This document shows positions 1 through 10,344 of a DNA stretch of 64,000 nucleotides, piece by piece; position 1 is the first letter of the stretch; the number at the start of each line of letters is the position of its first letter. Below the pieces are notes generated by a model. It worked only from the letters and a program-made list of their open reading frames with translations. It did no database searches and had not been told where the DNA came from. The position numbers and the translations under genes were made by a program. The stretch is taken from NCBI RefSeq assembly GCF_964204645.1, contig NC_134027.1, positions 27,702,485 through 27,766,484 of the forward strand, given 5' to 3'. This stretch comes from Tubulanus polymorphus. Its lineage: Eukaryota; Nemertea; Palaeonemertea; Tubulaniformes; Tubulanidae.

Positions 1-100
1 CTGTGAGTTTTAGCCAGTATTTTATAGCTCTTAGCTGAAAATGTAAATAAAGAGGGAATCTCCCCAAATCATCCTATCTCAAAATACATTCTTGAAAAAG

Positions 101-943
101 GGTTTGTTTCGTTGTTTAATAGGTTTGTTTCGTTGTTTAATAGGTTTGTTTCGTTGTTTAATAGGTTTGTTCCGTTGTTTAATAGGTTTGTTTCGTTGTT
201 TAATAGGTTTGTTTCGTTGTTTAAAAGGTTTGTTTCGTTGTTTAATAGGTTTGTTTCGTTGTTTAATAGGTTTGTTCCGTTGTTTAATAGGTTTGTTTCG
301 TTGTTTAATAGGTTTGTTTCGTTGTTTAAAAGGTTTGTTTCGTTGTTTAATAGGTTTGTTTCGTTGTTTAAAAGGTTTGTTTCGTTGTATAAAAGGTTTG
401 TTTCGTTGTTTAATAGGTTTGTTCCGTTGTTTAATAGGTTTGTTTCGTTGTTTAATAGGTTTGTTTCGTTGTTTAAAAGGTTTGTTTCGTTGTTTAATAG
501 GTTTGTTTCGTTGTTTAAAAGGTTTGTTTCGTTGTATAAAAAGGTTTGTTTTGTTGTATAAAAAGGTTTGTTTCGTTGTTTAAAAGGTTTGTTTCGTTGT
601 TTAAAAGGTTTGTTTCGTTGTTTAAAAGGTTTGTTTCGTTGTTTAAAAGGTTTGTTTCGTTGTTTAATAGGTTTGTTTCGTTGTTTAATTTGTTTGTTTC
701 GTTGTTTAATAGGTTTGTTTCGTTGTTTAATAGGTTTGTTTCGTTGCTTAATAGGTTTGTTTCGTTGTTTAAAAGGTTTGTTTCGTTGTTTAATAGGTTT
801 GTTTCGTTGTTTAATAGGTTTGTTTCGTTGTTTAATAGGTTTGTTTCGTTGTTTAATAGGTTTGTTTCGTTGTTTAATAGGTTTGTTTCGTTGTTTAATA
901 GGTTTGTTTCGTTGTTTAATAAGTTTGTTTCGTTGTTTAATAG
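101..943 (+). repeat. 21-bp minisatellite forming the 3' part of creatinase-1 intron 1
   Basis: About 40 near-identical 21-bp units (consensus GGTTTGTTTCGTTGTTTAAT plus A). Variants TTTAAAAGG, TATAAAAAGG and TTCCG are interspersed. Each TTTAATAG unit looks like a weak pyrimidine-rich tract plus AG, and the last AG (942-943) is the acceptor of the following creatinase exon. Because 21 is a multiple of three, long spurious ORFs run through it on both strands. The flank at 75-95 resembles the flank of the second array at about 5370, so the two arrays descend from one duplicated intron. Confidence 0.95.
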
Positions 944-2821
944 GCGAGCGTGTTCTCAACAACTGAAATCGAAAATAGAATATCGAAATTACGATCCAAC
1001 ATGAGTCAGAATGATATCGGCGGAATTGTGTTAACGTCATACCACAATATAAACTACTACACTGGGGGCTTCCTTTACTGTTATTTCGGGAGAAACTATG
1101 GTTTACTGGTTACACAGGACCAATGTTTACCCATATGCCCCAGTATTGATGCGGGTCAGCCCTGGAGGAGGTCACTCATAGCCGATAATGTCGTCACTTA
1201 TACAGATTGGCAGCGTGATAATTATTTCCATGCAGTACAGAATTGTCTGAAAGACACAAAAGGTAAAATAGGTCTCGAATTCGACCATGTCAGTTTGGAT
1301 AATTTCAAGAAGTTCGATAAAGCTTTACCGAACGGCTCAGAGAAGGTCGATATCGGTGAGCCGACTATGAGAATGAGGATGGTGAAATCCGCTGAAGAAA
1401 TCGACGTCATTAAATCTGGAACTGCTATAGCTGAAATAGGTGGCGCTGCACAGATCGATGCGTTACACGAAGGCGTACCCGAGCACGAGGTGGCGCTGGC
1501 GTCGACTCAAGCTATGATTCGTGAAATTGCTCACAGATATCCGCAATGTGAAATTATGGACAGTAAGTCTATAAACTACAGGACTCCAGTTTAACAGTTG
1601 TGAGTTCAAATTCACTCATTGATTTTGAGGAACTGTGAAACCGGCTCCATTTGTTGCTGTCTTTATCCCAGTTTAAAATGTTAAATTGTTTCTAATTGTT
1701 TTAATGATATTATTCTGAAGCTTGGAGTTGGTTCATGTCTGGAGTAAACACAGATGGCGCTCATAATCCAGTAACTACTCGTAAAGTGGAGAAAGGTGAT
1801 ATACTCAGTCTGAACTGCTTCCCGAATATTGCTGGGTAGGTATGACGTCACGATTATTTCTTCGTAAAACCGCTAGGGGGCAGCACTATTACTAGTTTGT
1901 TTATTTGAACAAGTTTATTGTGTTTCACAGTTTGTAATGTTTCTATTGAGTCATCTAATTTGTAATTTAGAGTCTCTGATCGAGTCGAGAAGAAACACAT
2001 CCGTGATTGATTCGTCAGATGATCGCCTGATGATGGCTAATATTCAATACTACTTTTTGCACAGGTATCATATGGCTTTGGAGAGGACGCTATTTCTCGA
2101 TCACGCTTCGGACAAACATCTGGAACTGTTTGAAAAGAACTGCGCCGTCCATCGTCGCGGTTTAGAACTAATAAAACCGGGCGTTAGATGTAAAGATATA
2201 GCTCTTGAATTGAATGAAATGTATCGTCAGTTTGGGCTGTTACAATATCGTAGTTTTGGTTATGGTCATTCGTTTGGGTCATTGAGTCATTATTACGGAC
2301 GAGAGGCCGGTAAGAACAGAAATACATCGTAGATATCCTATAGTTTCCAGGTGTTGAATATTAATTAGCATTAATTAGCATAATTTTGCATATATTTGCA
2401 TAAATTATTCAGTGAAAAATAGATAATTACATTATCTCATTCGTTCTTCATTATTGAAGTCTCGACTGTAAGACGGTGTTTACACAAATTTACATAAATC
2501 TGCATAAATTATCATATTTTAATATAGTAAAGATATTTATATTAATTTGCACGAATCTACATTAATTATCCTTAAAAAAATTCTAAAAATGAATGGGTTG
2601 GAATAATTCTTTCAATTTTAGCTCTAGAATTACGGGAAGATATTGAGACTGTATTGGAACCAAATATGGTAATATCGATGGAGCCTATGATAACAGTACC
2701 GGAAGGAGAGGCTGGAGCTGGTGGTTACAGAGAACATCACATTGTAGTCATTACTGAAACAGGTGCTGATATTGTTACCAAATTTCCATTTGGTCCCGAA
2801 CACAATATCATTAAAAAATAA
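944..2821 (+). CDS. Creatinase (creatine amidinohydrolase), copy 1, 5'-truncated by window edge
   Basis: Hydrolyses creatine to sarcosine and urea; M24/pita-bread fold without metal. Exons 944-1562, 1721-1835, 2065-2309 and 2622-2821 join with consistent phases (0/1/2/1) to 392 codons plus stop, all GT-AG. The product is collinear with bacterial creatinase: FTSYHNINYY-like start, FGR, IDxGQPWRR, YTDWQRDNYF, TDGAHNPVTTRKV, LERTLFLDH, FGYGHSFG, YYGRE, SMEPM and the end NIIKK. The residues corresponding to Pseudomonas R64, H232, E262, R335 and E358 are all present. The first exon lies left of the window (compare 4803-4952). Copy 1 differs from copy 2 mainly around FLYCYFGRNY, LPICPSIDAG and the W-S-W-F-M segment before TDGAH, where copy 2 is closer to the bacterial sequence. 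Poly(A) signal at 2923. The family call is strong; substrate is inferred from the conserved site. Confidence 0.93.
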
Positions 2822-2922
2822 TCCACTTTCGAATAACATTATTCAATCACGTATTATTTTCTAATGTGATTTTATTCGTATATAGAATAATAACCTCTCA
2901 TCAATTATTATGAAAAGTCTTA

Positions 2923-2928
2923 AATAAA
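2923..2928 (+). promoter_or_regulatory. poly(A) signal of creatinase copy 1
   Basis: AATAAA about 100 bases after the stop codon, in AT-rich DNA. Confidence 0.6.
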
Positions 2929-3269
2929 TTCATCTTTTAATTCAGTTTAATTGTTTTTTATTTATCTGCTGGGTCGCTCAACTGTAGTCTGGATTCGAAC
3001 CTGAGTCCACCGGCCCACTGGGTCACCGGCCCGAACTCCTGAGTGATCACTATCAACATGACCCACATCAACATGAAACAATCTTCGGAATCTTGGGCGC
3101 TAAAGTTTACAAGAAGTGTTAATTCAAAGATTCTCCGATTAACGAGATAACTAATTTTCCTATCGGAATGATTGGAGATGTTTTGAAATTATCAAGCCTA
3201 AGCGAGCCTGGGGCTGACCTCTCTGATGCAGTCGTCCTAGTGAGAGACTTGACCTCGGATCTCTCTGGC

Positions 3270-3740
3270 TGTAGTGGCCCATCACTCGAGTGAGGCCCGG
3301 TCTCGCGTGTCTCAGGCTGTGGCCCATCACTCGAGTGAGGCCCGGTCTCGCGTGTCTCCAGCTGTGGCCAGTGACTCTTTCTCACATTTTATATTGAGCT
3401 TGTTGAAAATTTATCAAATCTTATTGCTGTTTGTTTGTTTGTTTCTCTTAATATCTCAGTGTTATACGCTCTGTGTGAGATATATTTGAACTCGGTGAGG
3501 CCCGACCTCAGATATCTCCAGTTGTGGCCAGTCACTCAGCGAGGTTCGACCTCAGATATCACCAGTTGTGGACAGTCACTCAGCGAGGTTCGACCTCAGA
3601 TATCTCCAGTTGTGACCAGTCACTCAACGAGGTTCGACCTCAGATATCTCCAGTTGTGACCAGTCACTCAACGAGGCTCAACCTCAAATATCTCCAGTTG
3701 CGGCCAGTCTCTCAGCGAGGCTCGACCTCAGATCTTGTGG
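3270..3740. repeat. two related tandem repeats of about 45 bp between the creatinase genes
   Basis: Two copies of a unit with GTGGCCCATCACTCGAGTGA (3274-3372), then six copies of a diverged unit with TCAGATATCTCCAGTTGTG and CAGTCACTCA (3490-3735). The shared core GAGGCCCG/GAGGTTCGACCTC suggests one origin. No coding potential recognised. Confidence 0.8.
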
Positions 3741-4104
3741 TCTCCTTTGAGAGACTGAAACAGTTTGATATCTGCTATATTGGAATGTACTGTAGGGCCG
3801 AGTGCCATTAGATCTCCGCTGATCACCTGATTTCAACATTCTCGCCCGAATAATCATTGAAACAATTGGCTACAAATTTAAAACGTGACTAGCAAATCTA
3901 GAACGCGACTGTTGTTCAACACAACTGTTCACAGTATAAACTGATAGTCGATTACTGATCAATTGATACTAGAGTCACACTTAAAACTTTTGTTGTACTT
4001 TGTTCAAGTGTCGATTTTCTGATATGCGAGAAATTGATAATATTTACTGGATCAATCTGGTGGAGCCCGGCTCAAACTGATAAAGGAAGGTGTCGCCACT
4101 GTAA

Positions 4105-4548
4105 TCTCCGACTGGTAAACCGTGCCTTTCATTAGATAAGCAGCTCTCCGACTGGTAAAAGCTCTCTATTGTCAGGATTATCAGCTCTCCGACTGGTAAA
4201 ACTTCTCTATTGTCAGGATTATCAGCTCTCCGACTGGTAAAACCTCACTATTGTCAGGATTATCAGCTCTCCGACTGGTAAAACTTCTCTATTGTCAGGA
4301 TTATCAGCTCTCCGACTGGTAAAACTTCTCTATTGTCAGGATTATCAGCTCTCCGACTGGTAAAACTTCTCTATTGTCAGAATTATCAGCTCTCCGACTG
4401 GTAAAACTTCTCTATTGTCAGGATTATCAGCTCTCCGTCTGGTAAAACTTCTCTATTGTCAGGATTATCAGCTCTCCGACTGGTAAAACCTCACTATTGT
4501 CAGGATTATCAGCTCTCCGACTGGTAAAACTCACTATTGTCAGGTACG
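4105..4548. repeat. 41-bp minisatellite upstream of creatinase copy 2
   Basis: About ten units containing CAGCTCTCCGACTGGTAAAA followed by a CTTCTCTATTGTCAGGATTAT-like stretch. It ends about 250 bp before the first coding exon of copy 2. Confidence 0.9.
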
Positions 4549-4802
4549 TTTAAACTGCTGTATAAGTATGTTGCATAAACTTGTGCACAGGTTGTTTTAG
4601 ATGTATCTAGGCACCAGATGAAAATATTCTGCGGGTTTTTTTCATGCGGTTTACAGGATCCACGATTTCTTCTTACGTGTGCGGGGATTAAAACAATCAA
4701 GGTATAATAAACAATGTAGAACCTGAATGTAGGACTATTTGTGTGTATTTGTATTTCCAGCTATTGTACTGTGTATTTAAATGTGTATTTGTATTTTCAG
4801 CG

Positions 4803-7800
4803 ATGGCTCTGCAATTATTTCTGAGGAATGTCAGAAACCTGAAGCCGAAGACCGGCGTTAGTTTCAGTGCTTTAAACCGTTATACGACTTCGTCACAAAC
4901 TGCAGACGATAGTAGACCTCGTTTGATAGCAACCATGAAACAGGGTGAAAAGGTATCTATATTCCAGTTTGTTCCTGTCAAATTTTGCGAGTGTCATTTG
5001 GCTTTTAACCAAGTTACGTAACACATAGTGAATAATTGTCTAGACAATTATCTAGACTCATATAAAAGATCTCTGACACAGTTTGATAAAGGCCCTCGTG
5101 ATACGAGTAGAACAAGGACATATAATATAATCGCGGTCAATTGATTTCTTATATAGAATTTAAAAGTTTTAGAACTGAATTTATCGATTTAACAATTTGG
5201 ACTAGAAATAGCTCTGACTAAAGATCGTACCTGATGATCGTTCAAATACCTGAATAATTTCTGTTTTAGACACGTGATTTGTTTCAACTCATACAAGGAT
5301 ACGTGTCTAATAAACAACCATTTTCCTGACGAGAATAAATTCTTATCTACAGATCCGTATATAGAATCACCCCTATCTCAAGATAGCGTTTGTTTCGTTG
5401 TTTGATAGGTTTGTTTCGTTGTATAAAAAGGTTTGTTCCGTTGTTTAATAGGTTTGTTTCGTTGTTTAATAGGTTTGTTTCGTTGTTTAATAGGTTTGTT
5501 TCGTTGTTTAAAAGGTTTGTTCCGTTGTTTAATAGGTTTGTTTCGTTGTTTAATAGGTTTGTTTCGTTGTTTAATAGGTTTGTTTCGTTGTTTAAAAGGT
5601 TTGTTTCGTTGTTTAATAGGTTTATTTCATTGTTTAAAAGGTTTGTTTCGTTGTTTGATGGGTTTGTTTCGTTGTAAAAAAAGGTTTGTTTCGTTGTTTA
5701 ATGGGTTTGTTTCGTTGTATAAAAAGGTTTGTTTCGTTGTTTAATAGGTTTGTTTCGTTGTTTAATAGGTTTGTTTCGTTGTTCAAAAGGTTTGTTTCGT
5801 TGTTTAATAAGTTTATTTTCGTTGTTTAATAAGTTTGTTTCGTTGTTTAATAGGTTTGTTTCGTTGTTTAATAGGTTTGTTTCGTTGTTTAAAAGGTTTG
5901 TTTCGTTGTTTAATAAGTTTGTTTCGTTGTTTAATAAGTTTGTTTCGTTGTTTAATAGGTTTGTTTCGTTGTTTAATAGGTTTGTTTCGTTGTTTAAAAG
6001 GTTTGTTTCGTTGTTTAATAAGTTTGTTTCGTTGTATAAAAAAGTTTGTTTCGTTGTTTAATAGGTTTGTTTCGTTGTATAAAAAGGTTTGTTTCGTTGT
6101 ATAAAAAGGTTTGTTTCGTTGTTTAATAGGTTTATTTCGTTGTATAAAAAGGTTTGTTTCGTTGTTTAATAGGTTTATTTCGTTGTATAAAAAGGTTTGT
6201 TTCGTTGTTTAATAGGTTTGTTTCGTTGTATAAAAAGGTTTGTTTTGTTGTTTAATAGGTTTGTTTCGTTGTATAAAAAGGTTTGTTTCGTTGTTTAATA
6301 GGTTTGTTTCGTTGTATAAAAAGGTTTGTTTCGTTGTTTAATAGGTTTGTTTCGTTGTTTAATAAGTTTGTTTCGTTGTATAAAAAGGTTTGTTTCGTTG
6401 TTTAATAGGTTTGTTTCGTTGTATAAAAAGGTTTGTTTCGTTGTTTAATAGGTTTGTTTCGTTGTTTAAAAGGTTTGTTTCGTTGTTTAATAGGTTTGTT
6501 TCGTTGTTTAATAGGTTTGTTTCGTTGTTTAATAGGTTTGTTTCGATGTTTAAAAGGTTTGTTTCGTTGTTTAATAGGTTTGTTTCGTTGTTTAATAGGC
6601 GAGCGTGTTCTCAACAACTGAAATCGAAAATAGAATATCGAAATTACGATCCTACATGAGTCAGAATGATATCGGCGGAATTGTGTTAACGTCATACCAC
6701 AATATAAACTACTACACTGGTGGCTTCGTTTACTGTGCTTTCGGGAGAAACTATGGTTTACTGGTTACACACGATCAGTGTACGACAGTTTGTCACGGTA
6801 TTGATGGGGGTCAGCCCTGGAGGAGATCACTCATAGCCGATAATGTCGTCACTTATACAGATTGGCAGCGTGATAATTATTTCCATGCAGTACAGAATTG
6901 TCTGAAAGACACAAAAGGTAAAATAGGTCTCGAATTCGACCATGTCAGTTTGGATAATTTCAAGAAGTTCGATAAAGCTTTACCGAACGGCTCAGAGAAG
7001 GTCGATATCGGTGAGCCGACTATGAGAATGAGGATGGTGAAATCCGCTGAAGAAATCGACGTCATTAAATCCGGGGCTGCTGTAGCCGATATAGGTGGCG
7101 CTGCAGGAGTCGACGCGTTACGTGATGGCGTACCCGAGCACGAGGTGGCGCTGGCGTCGACTCAAGCTATGATTCGTGAAATTTCTCACAGATACCCGCA
7201 ATGTGAAATTATGGACAGTAAGTCTATAAACTACAGGACTCCAGTTTAACAGTTGTGAGTTCAAATTCACTCATTGATTTTGAGTCAAATTTGAACTCAC
7301 AACTGTGAAACCGGCTCCAGTTGTTGCCATCTTTATCCCAGTTTAAAATGTTAAATTGTTTCTAATTGTTTCAATGACATTATTCTAAAGCTTGGACTTG
7401 GTTCCAGTCTGGAATGAACACAGATGGCGCTCATAATCCAGTAACTACTCGTAAAGTGCAGAAAGGTGATATACTCAGTCTGAACTGCTTCCCGATGATA
7501 TCTGGGTATGTATGACGTCACGATATTTTCGTCGTAAAACCGCTAGGGGGCAGCACCATCGCCGCACGCTGTATTTTTTCAAGATGTTGTGAACGGTCGA
7601 AATTTGATCCTTATTGAACTTACTTAAGCTCTTGAGAGCGTTTGTCGGTTTCAACAAAGTGTACACAAGTTTGTCTTATACCTCTAATACCTGCCAGGGA
7701 TTTGAGTGTAAATAAAATAAGATTTAAAAAGATACTCTTCACTTTGCACAGGTATTATACGGCTTTAGAGAGGACGCTATTTCTCGATCACGCTTCGGAC

Positions 7801-8492
7801 AAACATCTGGAACTGTTTGAAAAGAACTGCGCCGTCCATCGACGCGGTTTAGAACTAATAAAACCGGGCGTTAGATGTAAAGATATAGCTCTTGAATTGA
7901 ATGAAATGTATCGTCAGTTTGGGCTGTTACAATATCGTAGTTTTGGTTATGGTCATTCGTTTGGGTCATTGAGTCATTATTACGGACGAGAGGCCGGTAA
8001 GAACAGAAATACATCGTAGATATCCTTTAGTTTCCAATTGTTAAACATAAATTTGCATGAATTAGCATATTTTTGCATAAATTATTCTGAAGAAAAATAG
8101 ATAATTACACGATTTCATTCTTTCTTCATTATTGAGGTCTCGACTGTAAGAAGGTTTTTTACGCCAATTTACATAAATCTGCATAAATTATTGTATTTTA
8201 GTAAAGATACTACATAAATTAACATATATCTGCATTAATTATCTTACAAGACTTCCAAAATGAATGGGTTGGAATAATTTTTTCGATTTTAGCTCTAGAA
8301 TTACGGGAAGATATTGAGACAGTATTGGAACCAAATATGGTAATATCGATGGAGCCTATGATAACAGTACCGGAAGGAGAGGCTGGAGCTGGTGGTTATA
8401 GAGAACATGATATACTAGTCATTACTGAAACAGGTGCTGAAAATATTACTAAATTTCCGTTCGGTCCCGAACACAATATCATTAAAAAATAA
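4803..8492 (+). CDS. Creatinase, copy 2, complete, with mitochondrial-type presequence
   Basis: Exons 4803-4952, 6599-7217, 7391-7505, 7752-7996 and 8293-8492 give 1,329 nt (442 aa plus stop); bacterial creatinase is about 400 aa. The extra length is the N-terminus: residues 1-30 (MALQLFLRNVRNLKPK...) are rich in R/K and S/T with no acidic residue, as in a matrix-targeting peptide. The creatinase domain then starts near RLIATMKQGEK, matching the bacterial RNGDKV region. The active-site set (FGR, DGAH, LERT, YYGRE, SMEP) is intact, and TWTWFQSG is nearly bacterial. A possible 5' UTR exon precedes, with an acceptor CAG at 4798-4800 three bases before the ATG. Intron 1 is mostly minisatellite. 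Poly(A) signal at 8597. Animal creatinase may reflect an old bacterial transfer; the introns show it is long resident. Confidence 0.95.
5388..6598 (+). repeat. 21-bp minisatellite forming most of creatinase-2 intron 1
   Basis: About 57 units of the same 21-22 bp family as 101-943, with many TATAAAAAGG variants in the middle (5680-6430). The last unit's AG (6597-6598) is the splice acceptor of exon 2. Confidence 0.95.
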
Positions 8493-8596
8493 ACTCGCTG
8501 TCTCATCAATTATCAATAATAATAATATACTCTTATAGCGTCGCCATTGCTTTAATGCTTTCCCGGTTATTTAATTGAATTTTATATACTGTGTTC

Positions 8597-8602
8597 AATA
8601 AA
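8597..8602 (+). promoter_or_regulatory. poly(A) signal of creatinase copy 2
   Basis: AATAAA about 105 bases after the stop. Confidence 0.6.
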
Positions 8603-8609
8603 ATTATCT

Positions 8610-9811
8610 CAAATAAAAAAATGTGATTTTTTTGCTACTATCCGTCATTCTGGAACCCACGTTGCTCGTACATCTTTCGAAATTGTCATTGAATTTTTCT
8701 GGCGTCAGTGACAGTTTCGCACCGAGATAAGTAAAGAGCGGAAAACGCGTGTAAATAGATCGCATAAATCACTAAGTTTATAATTTCTTATAAAAACGAA
8801 CGATTTTACTACAAATAAATATGAATCACAATCAGCTGAACAGGAAAATATTTATACATTAAATCTACACAATGAATTTATACGTGAAACATGATTAAAC
8901 GTTACGTATTTTATACTTATTTACACAAATATTGCATCTTGTGAAAGGAAATACAGGGATCTAATGAGAGAAAATTAATGGGGATTGTTTTATCTATTCT
9001 TAACTTATTGGATCCAGTTCTTCGATTGTGGGATAAAAATGTGAGAAAATATTAGTTAATATCAGATGAGTAAAATCTAAAGTCGTAAACAACTATAGAC
9101 GCTGGTTTAATATACTGAACTCGGTTCAGCAGTTCAAACAGCAGTTATTAAACAAATTCGAGCTTTTTTAGTCTAACTGAACCGACCACTGCAACTGTTA
9201 AACTGGTCGCAGGACCTCCTGACACTGGTTGCATGACCTGACAGGTTATCGGTTTATCTCTAAGAGTTCGAACATCGTAAATTAACTAATTTTACCCCTA
9301 CGATGAAACTGAACCAAGAACTGTAGAATTGGATCTGGTTGGGTATCAAACAATTAAACCGACTAATTTTACTGCAATAAATTAAATGATTCCAAATCGA
9401 ATGAATTCCTGATTGGACGGAAATGAAATTCTACACTAAATTCTAATCAACGATTCATAGAAATATGTCATCCTAGAGTCACGATCATATTTTACAGTAA
9501 TTTAACTTTTTAAAACTTGTTGTATAGAGATTTTAACAATTGTAGAATAAGGCTGAGTTTTACAGAGAATTCTATAAACATTTCTAAACAACTATTTCAT
9601 AGTTTAAACTATTTCTACAAATCTATTTTTTACATTTCTACGACTAAATTTATTTGCAAAAATATCATTCGCAAGTTTAAGAAATTCTGATATTTCTGTA
9701 ACACTCAGTGGCGCGCTCTGCTGGGCTCGGTTTTACAAAAACTCAAATTTTTGGTTTAGTTGCTGTTGGATACTTCATGTTTCAATGAGGACAACAATTC
9801 TAACTTAATAA
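8610..9811. other. intergenic AT-rich stretch, nothing recognised
   Basis: No ORF, repeat array or splice-linked frame found between the creatinase poly(A) site and the MITE at 9817. Confidence 0.5.
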
Positions 9812-9816
9812 GGCTG

Positions 9817-10298
9817 CAGGGTTTCCAGTGGTAAGGCCAGGGTAAAAAGAAGTACTAAGGACTTTTTTCGCAATTTTAGACCCAGATCCAAAAGGAAGGA
9901 CTTTTTGACTCTGAAATGTATACTTTCCAGTAAAATGAGGGTCCATAAAGGAGCATTTTTGCAATGCCTTTGCCCGAATTCTAGTCATGTAGACCAATCA
10001 TATATTTTATGGTAATTCCATAACACTTTTCTGTAGATTCAATCTTACCAAAAATACATAAAGAGGAGTGTTTGATTTTACTGATAATTGAATTACCAGT
10101 TACTGAGTAATAAAATACTTCAACGATCGAATTTGTGACAAAATTGCCCACAAAAAAATACATAAAAATCAAATTTGGAAGGACTTTTTTATCAAAAGGA
10201 AGGACTTAGAGTCAAATAGAAGACCAAAGATGATGTTCGTCCAAACGTCTTCCAAAAGAATGACAAAGAAGGACTTGGAAGGACCGCTGGAAACCCTG
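9817..10298. mobile_element. hAT-like non-autonomous DNA transposon (MITE), about 482 bp
   Basis: Imperfect terminal inverted repeats: left CAGGGTTTCCAGTGGT, right end the complement of CAGGGTTTCCAGCGGT. Both sides carry the direct repeat GGCTG (9812-9816 and 10299-10303), read as a 5-bp target-site duplication. Subterminal AAGGACTTTTT motifs also occur inverted. The CAGGG tip is typical of hAT elements, but the 5-bp duplication is shorter than the usual 8, so the superfamily is provisional. A 65-codon antisense frame inside could be a transposase remnant. It ends 47 bp beyond the spire stop codon, so spire's 3' UTR probably runs into it. Confidence 0.75.
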
Positions 10299-10344
10299 GG
10301 CTGTAACTTTTTCGTGAAACCGGGCTGTGTTGAGTTTTAGAGAT

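Noticed and set aside
69-1040. Long ORFs on both strands in the 21-bp arrays (also 5390-6700)
   Set aside because: Frame stays open only because the unit is 21 bp; low-complexity product, and the true reading is an intron ending in a splice acceptor.
2960-3060. tRNA gene suggested by a GGTTCGAATCC-type B box (minus strand)
   Set aside because: No cloverleaf or A box could be drawn at the right distance; at most a decayed tRNA-derived SINE fragment.
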